Shown: one piece after another, positions 34,612 through 43,860 of the stretch
Layout: each line of letters starts with the position of its first letter
How positions within the stretch are numbered: the first letter of the stretch is position 1
Assembly: GCA_964444925.1 (NCBI GenBank)
Contig: CAYUIV010000002.1
Span: 1 to 64,000, forward strand
DNA length: 64,000 bases
Direction of reading: 5' to 3'
Source of the DNA: CAYUIV01 sp964444925
GTDB taxonomy: Bacteria; Pseudomonadota; Gammaproteobacteria; Diplorickettsiales; Diplorickettsiaceae
Program-made: the position numbers and the translations under genes
Notes under the pieces: generated by a model
The model's database searches: none
The model's input: only the letters and a program-made list of their open reading frames with translations
Told to the model about the DNA's origin: nothing

Positions 34612-35474
34612 TCGCTGAGTCGCTTTCCAATTTCTGTCATAGCCTGTACAACATGTACACCTGCTTCTTTGAGCGCTTTCATCTTTTCAGCTGCAGTGCC
34701 TTTGCCTCCTGCAATAATAGCGCCAGCATGTCCCATACGTTTGCCAGAAGGCGCTGTTGTGCCCGCAATATAAGCGACAACGGGCTTAGAAACATGGGTT
34801 TGAATGAATTGAGCTGCTTCTTCCTCTTCTGTTCCACCAATTTCTCCTACCATCACAATTGCTTTCGTTTCATCGTCTTTTTCAAATAAATTAAGTACAT
34901 CCGTAAAACGCATACCATGTACTGGGTCACCACCAATACCAACACAAAAGCTTTGTCCAAAACCAAGATCAGTTGTTTGTTTTACCGCCTCGTAAGTGAG
35001 CGTTCCTGAACGCGAGACAATACCTACACGTCCTGGTAAATGAATATAGCCTGGCATAATACCAATTTTGCACACATTTGGCTTGATCACACCAGGACAG
35101 TTCGGGCCAATCAAGCGTACATTAGGATAACGTATACGAAGAAAATCCATGACATCTACCATATCGCGTGTTGGAATTCCTTCTGTAATGCAAACGATCA
35201 ACTCTATTCCTGCTTCAGCTGCTTCAAAAATGGCATTTTTACAAAAAGGTGCAGGTACAAAAATAACTGTCGCATTGGCTTTTGTTTCAGCCACAGCTGA
35301 TTTCACAGTGTTAAAAACAGGTCGCTCTAAGTGCTGTTTTCCCCCTTTACCTGGGGTTACACCTCCAACTAAGTTGGTGCCATAAGCAATCATTTGCTCT
35401 GAATGTGCACTACCTTGCTCTCCGGTAAATCCCTGACAAATAAGACGTGTGTCCTGACTAACTAACTGATGCAT
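34584..35474 (-). CDS. sucD: Succinyl-CoA synthetase alpha subunit
   Basis: A 296-residue alpha subunit with the CoA-binding Rossmann region (CQGFTGEQGSAHSEQMIAYGT, core GFTGEQGS), the FVPAPFCKNAI stretch and the GHAGAIIAGGKGTAAEK loop bearing the phosphorylated histidine. With SucC it interconverts succinyl-CoA and succinate with substrate-level phosphorylation. It lies 27 bp after sucC. The 28-bp overlap into the next gene is notable. Confidence 0.97.
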   Translation of the reverse strand: MHQLVSQDTRLICQGFTGEQGSAHSEQMIAYGTNLVGGVTPGKGGKQHLERPVFNTVKSAVAETKANATVIFVPAPFCKNAIFEAAEAGIELIVCITEGIPTRDMVDVMDFLRIRYPNVRLIGPNCPGVIKPNVCKIGIMPGYIHLPGRVGIVSRSGTLTYEAVKQTTDLGFGQSFCVGIGGDPVHGMRFTDVLNLFEKDDETKAIVMVGEIGGTEEEEAAQFIQTHVSKPVVAYIAGTTAPSGKRMGHAGAIIAGGKGTAAEKMKALKEAGVHVVQAMTEIGKRLSECTGWSTNI

Positions 35475-35501
35475 GAAAAATGACCTGTAAATTAAAATGA
35501 G

Positions 35502-36665
35502 TTAATGCGTTCTTTCAATAATTTGAGTGGCAGCCGTTTCTAAATCATCAGAAGCCATTAAATTCAAGCCACTGTCACGAAGAAGGGCAATACCTCGTTC
35601 TGCATTATTGCCCACTAAGCGTACCATAATGGGTATTTGGATACCTACTTCTGAAACAGCGCTGATGATTCCTTCAGCGATCATATCACATCGTACAATA
35701 CCACCAAAAATATTGATCAATACACTTTTTACTTTCTCATCTGACAAGATGATTTTGAATGCCTCGACAACACGTGCCTTGGTTGCCGTGCCTCCTACAT
35801 CTAGAAAGTTTGCAGGACTACCACCATGAAATTTAATTAAATCCATTGTTGCCATAGCAAGCCCTGCACCATTTACCATACAGCCAATGTTGCCATCGAG
35901 CGCAATATAATTAAGACCCCACTCATGCGCATGATTTTCTCGAGAATCTTCTTGCGCAGGATCTCGAAGCGCTTTCATTTCAGGCTGACGAAATAAGGCG
36001 TTATCGTCAACGATCACTTTTGCATCGAGACAAATCAGCTGATTTTGTTTATCAATGATGAGTGGATTAATTTCAAGCGTTGATAGATCCGTTTCAATAA
36101 ATGCACGATACAAACCTATTAAGGTGCGACTAAAAGTTTTAGAAAAATTCGCAAAAGGTAGTGCAAGAGCTTCTAAAAGATCATAAGCATGATGCGGTAG
36201 AATACCTACCATAGGATCTACAACGAATCGAATAATCTTTTCAGGAGTTTCTCGTGCGACTTCTTCAATTTCTACACCTCCCTCTGTAGATGCAATAATA
36301 ACGACTCGTTGTAAGCTGCGGTCAATAACGGCACTTAAATATAATTCTTGTTCAATGTCACATGGAACTGTAATTAGAATTTGATTAATGGGCTGCCCTT
36401 TTGCATCAGTTTGGTAGGTTACTAAGCGTGTACCTAATAACTCGTTCACAACTTCAATGCATTTCTCACGACTTGTCACATAGCGCACCCCGCCTGCTTT
36501 TCCACGTCCACCTGCGTGTACTTGTGCTTTTACCATGAAAGTAGAGCCACCCAGTGCATCCATTGCTGCTTCTACTTCTTCTACACGCTTAATTAATTTT
36601 CGATTAGGTCCAAGCGCACCAAAGTTTGAAATAAGATCGTGTGCTGCATTTTCGTGTAAATTCAT
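35502..36665 (-). CDS. sucC: Succinyl-CoA synthetase beta subunit
   Basis: A 387-residue ATP-grasp subunit: MNLHENAAHDLISNFG, KAQVHAGGRGKAGGVR, STLEINPLI and INIFGGIVRCD match SucC. It supplies the nucleotide-binding part of the TCA-cycle enzyme. It is first of the sucC-sucD pair, which probably continues into the PLP enzyme. sucA and sucB are not adjacent. Confidence 0.97.
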   Translation of the reverse strand: MNLHENAAHDLISNFGALGPNRKLIKRVEEVEAAMDALGGSTFMVKAQVHAGGRGKAGGVRYVTSREKCIEVVNELLGTRLVTYQTDAKGQPINQILITVPCDIEQELYLSAVIDRSLQRVVIIASTEGGVEIEEVARETPEKIIRFVVDPMVGILPHHAYDLLEALALPFANFSKTFSRTLIGLYRAFIETDLSTLEINPLIIDKQNQLICLDAKVIVDDNALFRQPEMKALRDPAQEDSRENHAHEWGLNYIALDGNIGCMVNGAGLAMATMDLIKFHGGSPANFLDVGGTATKARVVEAFKIILSDEKVKSVLINIFGGIVRCDMIAEGIISAVSEVGIQIPIMVRLVGNNAERGIALLRDSGLNLMASDDLETAATQIIERTH

Positions 36666-36791
36666 GTGATTTCAATTGTTAGTATATTGCGTAATTAAAA
36701 TGAAAAATGTGTACTATACAGTGTTTTCATTAAGATGAAAACTGCTTAGAATATTTTACGTATCATGATATTTAACTCCTTTTAATTAAAA

Positions 36792-38183
36792 ATGCTATCT
36801 CTTTATAATACTGCAACCAAACAAAAAGAAAAATTTATTCCACTGAAAGAGAAAAAAGTCAGCTTATATGTCTGCGGAATGACGGTATATGATCGTTGTC
36901 ATCTTGGACATGCACGCGTATGGGTCATTTTTGATATTTTAATACGTTATTTCAAAGCAAAACAATTTGATGTGCATTATGTACGAAATATTACAGATGT
37001 CGATGACAAAATTATTCAACGTGCGCAACAAAGCAATCAAACAATTCAAGCTTTGACAACTGAAATGATCGAGATAATGCATGCCGATATGCGTGCTTTA
37101 CAGCTCATTTCTCCCACACAAGAGCCCCGCGCAACAGATTATATTCCTGCAATGATTGAATTCATCGCAAACCTTATAAAAGCAGGGTATGCGTATGTCA
37201 CATCCTCACAAAATGTGTATTTTTCCACAAAAGAATTTAGCACTTATGGGAATTTTTCACACCAACCCCTTAAATCACTGATCAGTGGAGCACGCAAGGC
37301 GGTTGATACGAATAAAAAATATCCTTTAGATTTCGTTTTATGGAAACAAACGCAAGAGAAAGAAAACAGTTGGTTATCACCTTGGGGATGGGGTCGTCCA
37401 GGTTGGCATATTGAATGTTCAACCATGGCATTACAGTGTTTAGGTGATTCATTTGATATTCATGGTGGTGGTATCGATTTACTTTTTCCTCATCATCAAA
37501 ATGAAATAGCGCAATCTGAAGCAATCACTAAAAAACCGTTTGCAAAAACCTGGATGCATGTTGGATTTGTACAAATTAATCAAGAGAAAATGTCAAAATC
37601 AACAGGCAATGCACTCAGAATTCAAGAACTTCGTCAGGGGTATTCAGGAGAAATCATTCGTTACTTTCTTTTAAGTAGCCATTATCGTAGTCCTATGGAA
37701 TATACACCTGAACATATACAAAATGCTGAAAAAGCATTACGACGTCTTTATCGTGCACTTCACGCTACCCAAACGCTTCAAGCCACTGTCCCTTCTGCAG
37801 AAAAGGCCCTAACAAAGACCTACGAAAAATCATTTTATCATGCATTAGAAGATGATTTAAATACGCCTGTTGCACTTTCTGTACTCTTTGACATTACGCA
37901 TCAGATTCATGTTTCATCAACAGCCATACAGAAAAAATTATTATCACAGCTCTTAAAACAATTGGGCAATACGCTGGGTTTATTATATCAAAGTCCAAAT
38001 GATTTTTTACATAAAGAAAGTACTTTCGATCAAATCACATGGATAGAAAAACAAATTGAACGACGCACTCATGCAAGGCAAGAAAAACAATGGCAATTAT
38101 CAGATAAAATTCGTCTTTCCCTTCTTGAAAAAGGAATTGCAGTACAAGACACAGCGACCGAAACACATTGGTGGCGATTATAG
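36792..38183 (+). CDS. cysS: Cysteinyl-tRNA synthetase
   Basis: A 463-residue class I synthetase. The HIGH motif appears as HLGH in CHLGHARVWV near residue 38, zinc-ligating CGMTVYD and HIECS are present, and the KMSKS motif is intact (KMSKSTGN near residue 267). It attaches cysteine to its tRNA in the cytosol. Divergent from sucC with a 126-bp gap. Confidence 0.97.
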   Translation: MLSLYNTATKQKEKFIPLKEKKVSLYVCGMTVYDRCHLGHARVWVIFDILIRYFKAKQFDVHYVRNITDVDDKIIQRAQQSNQTIQALTTEMIEIMHADMRALQLISPTQEPRATDYIPAMIEFIANLIKAGYAYVTSSQNVYFSTKEFSTYGNFSHQPLKSLISGARKAVDTNKKYPLDFVLWKQTQEKENSWLSPWGWGRPGWHIECSTMALQCLGDSFDIHGGGIDLLFPHHQNEIAQSEAITKKPFAKTWMHVGFVQINQEKMSKSTGNALRIQELRQGYSGEIIRYFLLSSHYRSPMEYTPEHIQNAEKALRRLYRALHATQTLQATVPSAEKALTKTYEKSFYHALEDDLNTPVALSVLFDITHQIHVSSTAIQKKLLSQLLKQLGNTLGLLYQSPNDFLHKESTFDQITWIEKQIERRTHARQEKQWQLSDKIRLSLLEKGIAVQDTATETHWWRL

Positions 38184-38222
38184 TAGTGCAGTGAGCCTTT
38201 AACATTCTGCTTTGAGATAGTA

Positions 38223-38251
38223 TTTACACCATATGACAAAAAATGTATATT
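38223..38251 (+). promoter_or_regulatory. Sigma-70-like promoter of the large ankyrin gene
   Basis: TTTACA (38223-38228), 17-bp spacer, TATATT (38246-38251), each one mismatch from consensus, stands 31 bp before the ATG. An AAAGGA ribosome site follows at about 38270. Strong enough to suggest steady expression. Confidence 0.55.
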
Positions 38252-38282
38252 TAAATTTTAAGCAATGTGAAAAGGATGCACT

Positions 38283-40487
38283 ATGCCAAAAAGATCAAGG
38301 GACCCACAAAATGAAGTAATCTTCAACACTACTAGTAGTAAACGACCACGTTTCATTCGTTGTAGTTCTAAAAGAGTAACCTACTCAGAAGACGAAAAAA
38401 AAACGATCTTTGAAAAATTGCAAGCACATCATATAAAAGAAGTGCACCGTATATTAGGAAGACATATAAGTGTTGCTGATATTGAAACGGTGTTGAACAG
38501 AGCAGTAAACGAACTATACTCGTTCAATGAAACTAATAATAAAAACAACTGGTATATTAAAAAACTAATTGATACCACCTTTAATCAAACTAATGCTCTG
38601 CAAGCTAACGCCCTACAAGCTGCAATACGAGAATCTAGATTCAAAATTATACAAACATTGCTGAAATACGGACCTGACTTAACAGTTCAAGATAGTGAAG
38701 GTAATACGTTGCTACACCTTACCATTTTGTGTTGTAAAGCCGATAAAAATACTGCAGGAATTATGAAATTACTGCTAACGCAAGGAGTGGATCCAAATAT
38801 TGCAAACAAAAACGGGGATTTTCCGTTACATCTTGCAGCAAGAGTAGAAAAAGCAAACTTTATTTTAGCTCCGTTAATAGAACACAGGGCGCATCCTTAT
38901 TCACTTAATGCTTCACAAAACACTCCATTGCAAGAAGCAATGATAAGCCATCAAATGGAAAACGTTATTTCTCTTTTAGAAGAAGTACAAGACGTTATTA
39001 CAACGCGCAATTATATTAATACAAAACATGATGGCAAAACGATATTGGGGCAAGCTTTAGAATATCGTGTGCCTTGTGAAATTATTAAGGCATTAATGAG
39101 GCACGGGGCTGATGCAACGCTGTGCAAAGGTGGCGAAATAGCTTACCCTATAGAACAACGCTCCTACATTAGAACGGTACTTAACGAAAAAATACCTACG
39201 CGATTTCCAAAAGAGCAATCTTTACCAGAAAAGTTGAATATATTTTTTAAGTATAGTGTTGAACGAGATCAGCTTCAACTGGAAAAAGAAACCATTCTAC
39301 ACCGTGCGCTTCAACAAGTCACAACCGAAAAAAAAACGGTGGAATTGTTGAAAACATATCACGATAAGATTAATACTAAAGATTTTGTTAAACAAACCCC
39401 TTTATTTTATGTTTGTGATAAATCAATTGAAATTATTCAGCAGCTGGTGTCAAGCGGTGCATCATTAAACATCAGAAATGGACAAGGTATCACTCCAATG
39501 CATTACATGATACAGAATAATCCAGATTCAGCATTAGCTGAATATATTGTAAAAAATATCTCTCAAAATAGAGATGAAGATCTTATTAATGCGAAAGACG
39601 CTTATGGCACAACTCTTTTAATGCAAGCAGTCATTTCACAGCAGAAGAGTTGGATAACTGAGTTATGTAAAGCTGGCGCAGATAAAACAAAACAAAACCA
39701 ATTGGGAGACACCATCTTGCATTTGTTAGCGAGTGCTAGTGTACATAACGAAAATTTACCTATTGATATGCTCATTTGTCCAGAGAACATTAATCTTGTA
39801 AATAAAGATGGACAAACAGCATTGCATCTTGCCATTGCTACAGGTTGTATTAGTTTAGTTAACAAACTTTCAGTACAAAATACTAGTTTTAATTCTTTTG
39901 AAGGTGTTAGAGAAAGTATGTTACCTCCTGTACCGCAGTACACTCAAAATTTTGTCACCGAATTTAATTATAGCCCGTTAGAACGTGCAATTAAAAATGA
40001 ACAATTGGATCGTATTCAAGATTTACTTTCACAAGAAAATTTAAATGAAAAAAGCTATCTTTTTAACAATCTACTTTTTTTTGCAATTGACGTATGTTCT
40101 TCAGAAAATCTTGCATCAGTCATTAATCTTTTGTTAGCAGCAGGTATAGACCCATTACAAGATAATGACGAAGGTAAATCATCCATTGAAAAAATAGGGG
40201 AAAGAGTAGAAAAACTGTCTAACTCTGTTGATAAAAAAAATCAACTGGGCAATCTAAGAGAATCGATGACTTTACTTTTTACAGCACAAAATAAAAGTGT
40301 TCAAGCTAAATCAGTTAATAAAACACGTGTTCTTGTTTCAATTCCTCAGACAACTAATAATACACAACCACTGTTTCACGTTGATCCAGCAAATATTTGT
40401 TCCTTGAGTTCTCCTTCTATCGATTCTCTTGACACTTCCTTAAGTAGTTTTTCAGAGGGGTCTAGTCTCACACTAACACCACAATAG
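38283..40487 (+). CDS. Ankyrin-repeat protein, candidate Dot/Icm effector
   Basis: A 734-residue ankyrin protein. Repeats run from about residue 105 to 630: NTLLHLTILCCKADK, GDFPLHLAARVEK, KTILGQALEYRVP, GITPMHYMIQN, GTTLLMQAVISQQ, DTILHLLASASV and GQTALHLAIATGC. The N-terminus (MPKRSRDP and KRPRF) is basic and resembles a nuclear-localisation signal; the last 35 residues are Ser/Thr/Leu-rich (SLDTSLSSFSEGSSL), a polar tail of the sort recognised by Dot/Icm. It likely binds host proteins after secretion; this is inference. It is flanked by housekeeping genes cysS and dapF. Confidence 0.85.
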   Translation: MPKRSRDPQNEVIFNTTSSKRPRFIRCSSKRVTYSEDEKKTIFEKLQAHHIKEVHRILGRHISVADIETVLNRAVNELYSFNETNNKNNWYIKKLIDTTFNQTNALQANALQAAIRESRFKIIQTLLKYGPDLTVQDSEGNTLLHLTILCCKADKNTAGIMKLLLTQGVDPNIANKNGDFPLHLAARVEKANFILAPLIEHRAHPYSLNASQNTPLQEAMISHQMENVISLLEEVQDVITTRNYINTKHDGKTILGQALEYRVPCEIIKALMRHGADATLCKGGEIAYPIEQRSYIRTVLNEKIPTRFPKEQSLPEKLNIFFKYSVERDQLQLEKETILHRALQQVTTEKKTVELLKTYHDKINTKDFVKQTPLFYVCDKSIEIIQQLVSSGASLNIRNGQGITPMHYMIQNNPDSALAEYIVKNISQNRDEDLINAKDAYGTTLLMQAVISQQKSWITELCKAGADKTKQNQLGDTILHLLASASVHNENLPIDMLICPENINLVNKDGQTALHLAIATGCISLVNKLSVQNTSFNSFEGVRESMLPPVPQYTQNFVTEFNYSPLERAIKNEQLDRIQDLLSQENLNEKSYLFNNLLFFAIDVCSSENLASVINLLLAAGIDPLQDNDEGKSSIEKIGERVEKLSNSVDKKNQLGNLRESMTLLFTAQNKSVQAKSVNKTRVLVSIPQTTNNTQPLFHVDPANICSLSSPSIDSLDTSLSSFSEGSSLTLTPQ

Positions 40488-40513
40488 CTCTTTTTTGTGT
40501 ATTATTACTTCTT

Positions 40514-41470
40514 TTATACTATTTGACTACACAAAATACCTTTAAACACATGATGCACTATAGTCGTCAAAAGCACTGATTGGGTATATTTATCCCAATG
40601 CACCTGCACTTCCTCTTCTAAAGGAAATTGAACATTGATTAAGGTAGAAGGCTGAAAAAATCCCAATAGAGTGCTCCCAATGACTGCCGCACATGCACCA
40701 CTTCCACATGCGCGGGTTTCTCCTACGCCTCTTTCATACACACGTATTTTAATCGTATCTGAATTAATAATTTGTACATATTCTATATTAGTACCTGATG
40801 GGAAATCTGTATGATCGTTTATCATTTGACCAAGTTTACGCGGAACATGACTTATGTTGGGTACGAAAACAATGCAATGTGGATTCCCTCCTAGACCAAG
40901 CATCTGTATAAAAAGCATAGCCGTTTCTGAGCTTATCTTTTCCAATGCAAACTGAGTGAATTGCTGCAACTGATACTGCCGAATATTTACTAAATTTTTA
41001 CAAAAATTTTTATCACTATGCTTTGTAGCAGAAAGAATATTAAGCGGATACAAAACTTTTTGTGTGGGGCTTTTAAATGGGATATTCATGGGTAAGAACG
41101 TGGGTACACCTAATGTTACACACACTTGATTTTTTTCTTTATAAATAACATGCCACCGACCTGTGCTTGTCTTGATGTAAAATGTGGTTTCAAAAAGAGC
41201 ATACTGGCTCACAAGATACTCAGCAACACAAGCAAGTCCATGGCCACACTGTCCTACTTCCTGTCCATCTGCATTAAAAATACGACAAGCACATAATACA
41301 TGGGGATCGGTACTTTTCTCTATTGATAATAATTGATCGAATCCAACACCTTTATTTCTATCGGACCATTGACGAATTTGAGTAGGGCAAAATATTCGTG
41401 TTGTATTGTGCCAATTGTCGATAATCATGAAATCATTGCCATTAGCGTGCATCTTAGTAAATGCAATCAT
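40514..41470 (-). CDS. dapF: Diaminopimelate epimerase
   Basis: A 318-residue PLP-independent racemase that converts LL- to meso-diaminopimelate for lysine and peptidoglycan. Both catalytic cysteines are visible: the first in GQCGHGLAC and the second in ACGSGACAAV. MHANGNDFMIID opens the protein. It is about 40 residues longer than E. coli DapF because of insertions in the middle. This supports the DAP-type wall inferred from MurE. It converges on the ankyrin gene. Confidence 0.95.
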   Translation of the reverse strand: MIAFTKMHANGNDFMIIDNWHNTTRIFCPTQIRQWSDRNKGVGFDQLLSIEKSTDPHVLCACRIFNADGQEVGQCGHGLACVAEYLVSQYALFETTFYIKTSTGRWHVIYKEKNQVCVTLGVPTFLPMNIPFKSPTQKVLYPLNILSATKHSDKNFCKNLVNIRQYQLQQFTQFALEKISSETAMLFIQMLGLGGNPHCIVFVPNISHVPRKLGQMINDHTDFPSGTNIEYVQIINSDTIKIRVYERGVGETRACGSGACAAVIGSTLLGFFQPSTLINVQFPLEEEVQVHWDKYTQSVLLTTIVHHVFKGILCSQIV

Positions 41471-41544
41471 ATCATCTGTCTTACTGTAATGTTAAAATGT
41501 AAAGTGGTTGCGTTACTTAATTTGTATGATAATTTAGTGACTTA

Positions 41545-41617
41545 GCTGACATAGCTCAGTTGGTAGAGCAACTGATTTGTAATCAGTAGGTCGCGGGTTC
41601 AAATCCTGCTGTCAGCA
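41545..41617 (+). tRNA. tRNA-Thr (anticodon TGT)
   Basis: A 73-nt cloverleaf: acceptor GCTGACA/TGTCAGC, D-arm AGCTCAGTTGGTAGAGC, anticodon stem ACTGA/TCAGT with loop TTTGTAA (anticodon TGT), T-arm GCGGG-TTCAAAT-CCTGC. Discriminator A, followed by TTC, so CCA is not encoded. Confidence 0.97.
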
Positions 41618-41720
41618 TTCTTTAAACTATTTTGTTTTATTCTATCAAATTTCTACAGTTGCTCTATCGCCATGCTTTGTGAAAAAATAGTATTGTTTTA
41701 ATAAAAAAATAGTAGGTCTT

Positions 41721-42209
41721 GTGATTGACAAAGATGGCTTTCGTATCGGTGTGGGTATCATCGTATGTAATATAAAAAATGAGATATTGTGGGCAAAACG
41801 TATTCGTCATCCTACAATATGGCAATTTCCACAAGGAGGTATAAAAGCAAAAGAAATGCCTATTGTGGCAGTTTATCGCGAGCTTTATGAAGAAGTAGGA
41901 CTATGTTCAAATGATGTACGACTTCTAGGTTACACTAAAGATTGGCTATATTATTATTTACCGATACATATGCGACGTATGCATATGCGTCCTTTATGTA
42001 TCGGACAAAAGCAAAAGTGGTTTTTATTACAACTGATAAATACAGCTGATCGTATTCGCCTCGACAGTACTCACTTGCCTGAATTTGACGATTGGCGTTG
42101 GGTAGACTATTGGTACCCTGTTCATGAAATCGTCTACTTTAAACGTCATATTTACCGCGTTGCATTAAAAGAATTAATGCACTTTTTACCAAAATTACCA
42201 CCCTGTTAA
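41721..42209 (+). CDS. rppH: RNA pyrophosphohydrolase RppH
   Basis: A 162-residue Nudix hydrolase that removes pyrophosphate from 5' ends of transcripts and starts their decay. FRIGVGIIVCN and WQFPQGGIKAKE lead into the Nudix box, with REL YEEVGL (written apart) holding the catalytic glutamates. The start is GTG. ubiH follows after 13 bp. Confidence 0.94.
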   Translation: MIDKDGFRIGVGIIVCNIKNEILWAKRIRHPTIWQFPQGGIKAKEMPIVAVYRELYEEVGLCSNDVRLLGYTKDWLYYYLPIHMRRMHMRPLCIGQKQKWFLLQLINTADRIRLDSTHLPEFDDWRWVDYWYPVHEIVYFKRHIYRVALKELMHFLPKLPPC

Positions 42210-42222
42210 TCAAAAACATAAC

Positions 42223-43443
42223 GTGATGCAACAACATATTACAGTGGACCTTGTCATTGTCGGTGCAGGTATTGTAGGTACTACCTTATTTTTACATCTT
42301 CAATCTCTTCCACTGTGTATTGCTTTTATTGAAGCCAAAGATCCAGCATTACCAATCGATCCTACTATCCCGGATAGCCCCATTAGTTTAGTTCCAATAA
42401 ATATTGCATTATTGAAAAAGGTAGGTGTGTGGCAAGCCTGTATTCCTTATGCTCAACCTATCCATCATATTCAAGTTTCAGAACAGGGTTATTTTGGACA
42501 ATTGCGTTTTAATTCATGGAATGTACAGCAAGATGCTTTAGGCTATGTTATCCCACGATTACATCTTTTAAGTAAACTGCATCAGCAGTTTTTAAAGATT
42601 AGAAAAGAAAAGAAGATAAAACACTATTATCCTAACACGCAGCTAATAGCGCTGAATCAAGAAAAGAATAGCGGGTGGAAACTGACCTTAAACCATCAAA
42701 ATAGTCTACTCATAATAGATGCATTGCTTGTCATTGGTGCTGATGGTTCTCATTCAAAAGTACGTGAACTGTGCCAAATCAAAACAATCTACGATGATCG
42801 TCCAAAAGTGGCGGTAAGTACTTGGGCCACTTTGTCTACAGCGCATCAAGGTAGAGCATTCCAACGTTTTACTTCAGAAGGAGTACTGGCGCTTTTACCG
42901 ACCCATCTTCCTAATACAGTAGGCGTGGTATGGATGCCACGTACGCTAAAGAAAATATTTAATGTAAATGACGCAGGAATAGCACTTCAGTGGATGGCAA
43001 TACTGCAATCAAAACTGCCTTTAACTTTGGGTAAGATTTGTACTATTGATACAGTACAATCGCATCAGATCCATTGCTTTCATACGCATTTACCTCAACA
43101 AAAAAATATTATTTTATTTGGAAATGCTGCTTACCAGCTTTACCCAATTGCAGCGCAAGGCCTAAACCTTGCATTGCAAGAAGTGGCCACATTTAAACAG
43201 TATTTAGAAACGAAAGTGCAGACTAAACACCACGTACCGTTTAAAGATTTAGAGCTTAACATGTACTACAAAGCACAAATACCCGATCGAGAGAAATTAC
43301 GTCAAGTGATTTACCATCTTTTTCAATGGAGTCAATTTCATACAGCCAGTTTCCGTTGGATACGCAGTATCGGTTTGACTCTTTTAGACATTGCGCCTTT
43401 TAAAAAAAATATCATATGCTATTTTATGGGGATTAAAGGTTAA
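42223..43443 (+). CDS. ubiH: Ubiquinone-pathway FAD monooxygenase, UbiH-like
   Basis: A 406-residue flavoprotein hydroxylase. FAD motif GAGIVGTT (near residues 13-20), the GADGSHSKVR region and LFGNAAYQLYPIAAQGLNLA are present; the GN in place of GD in the last motif, with HPIAGQG-like context, is a feature of UbiH rather than UbiF or UbiI. It hydroxylates the ring of a polyprenylphenol at the membrane. Coq7 (58803-59444) would provide the later step. Specificity is inferred. Confidence 0.8.
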   Translation: MMQQHITVDLVIVGAGIVGTTLFLHLQSLPLCIAFIEAKDPALPIDPTIPDSPISLVPINIALLKKVGVWQACIPYAQPIHHIQVSEQGYFGQLRFNSWNVQQDALGYVIPRLHLLSKLHQQFLKIRKEKKIKHYYPNTQLIALNQEKNSGWKLTLNHQNSLLIIDALLVIGADGSHSKVRELCQIKTIYDDRPKVAVSTWATLSTAHQGRAFQRFTSEGVLALLPTHLPNTVGVVWMPRTLKKIFNVNDAGIALQWMAILQSKLPLTLGKICTIDTVQSHQIHCFHTHLPQQKNIILFGNAAYQLYPIAAQGLNLALQEVATFKQYLETKVQTKHHVPFKDLELNMYYKAQIPDREKLRQVIYHLFQWSQFHTASFRWIRSIGLTLLDIAPFKKNIICYFMGIKG

Positions 43444-43860
43444 AAACGATTGAAAACTCTTGTACACGCTGCTGTTATAAAAGCACTGGTGAGGTTTCAA
43501 ACACCGTTTGAAGAAATAAGAACTGTAGACATTAAAGATCAAAAGCGATGATGCGGTATAAACAAGTATCATTCAAATTTTTTTGATGATGTTAAGAAGC
43601 AAAATATAAAGTGAACAACCTTTGTATTTTACACATAGGTATTGCTCAACGAACAAAATATTTAAACTACAAGCTGTTTTATCTATTGCTTGCTACACGT
43701 TTACCTCCTTCGCTTATTTTAATCTAGCTATATAGCAAACACGCTGCTCTTTACTGACTCGTTGAATAAGGTATCGCCAATATGTGGGGGCAATGGCTCT
43801 ATGTGTTTACAGAGGATACAAGTATCATTTATCGATATAAATCCACTAACTGTTTTATTT
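43444..43860. other. Gene-free stretch between ubiH and pheT
   Basis: Convergent ends of ubiH and pheT leave 417 bp without a convincing gene. A short perfect hairpin, TTCAAAC/GTTTGAA with a 3-nt loop (43496-43512), lies 52 bp after ubiH and may help end its transcript. Otherwise AT-rich with nothing recognised. Confidence 0.5.

Noticed and set aside
35040..35385. Long plus-strand frames inside sucD
   Set aside because: Antisense shadows of a strongly conserved gene.
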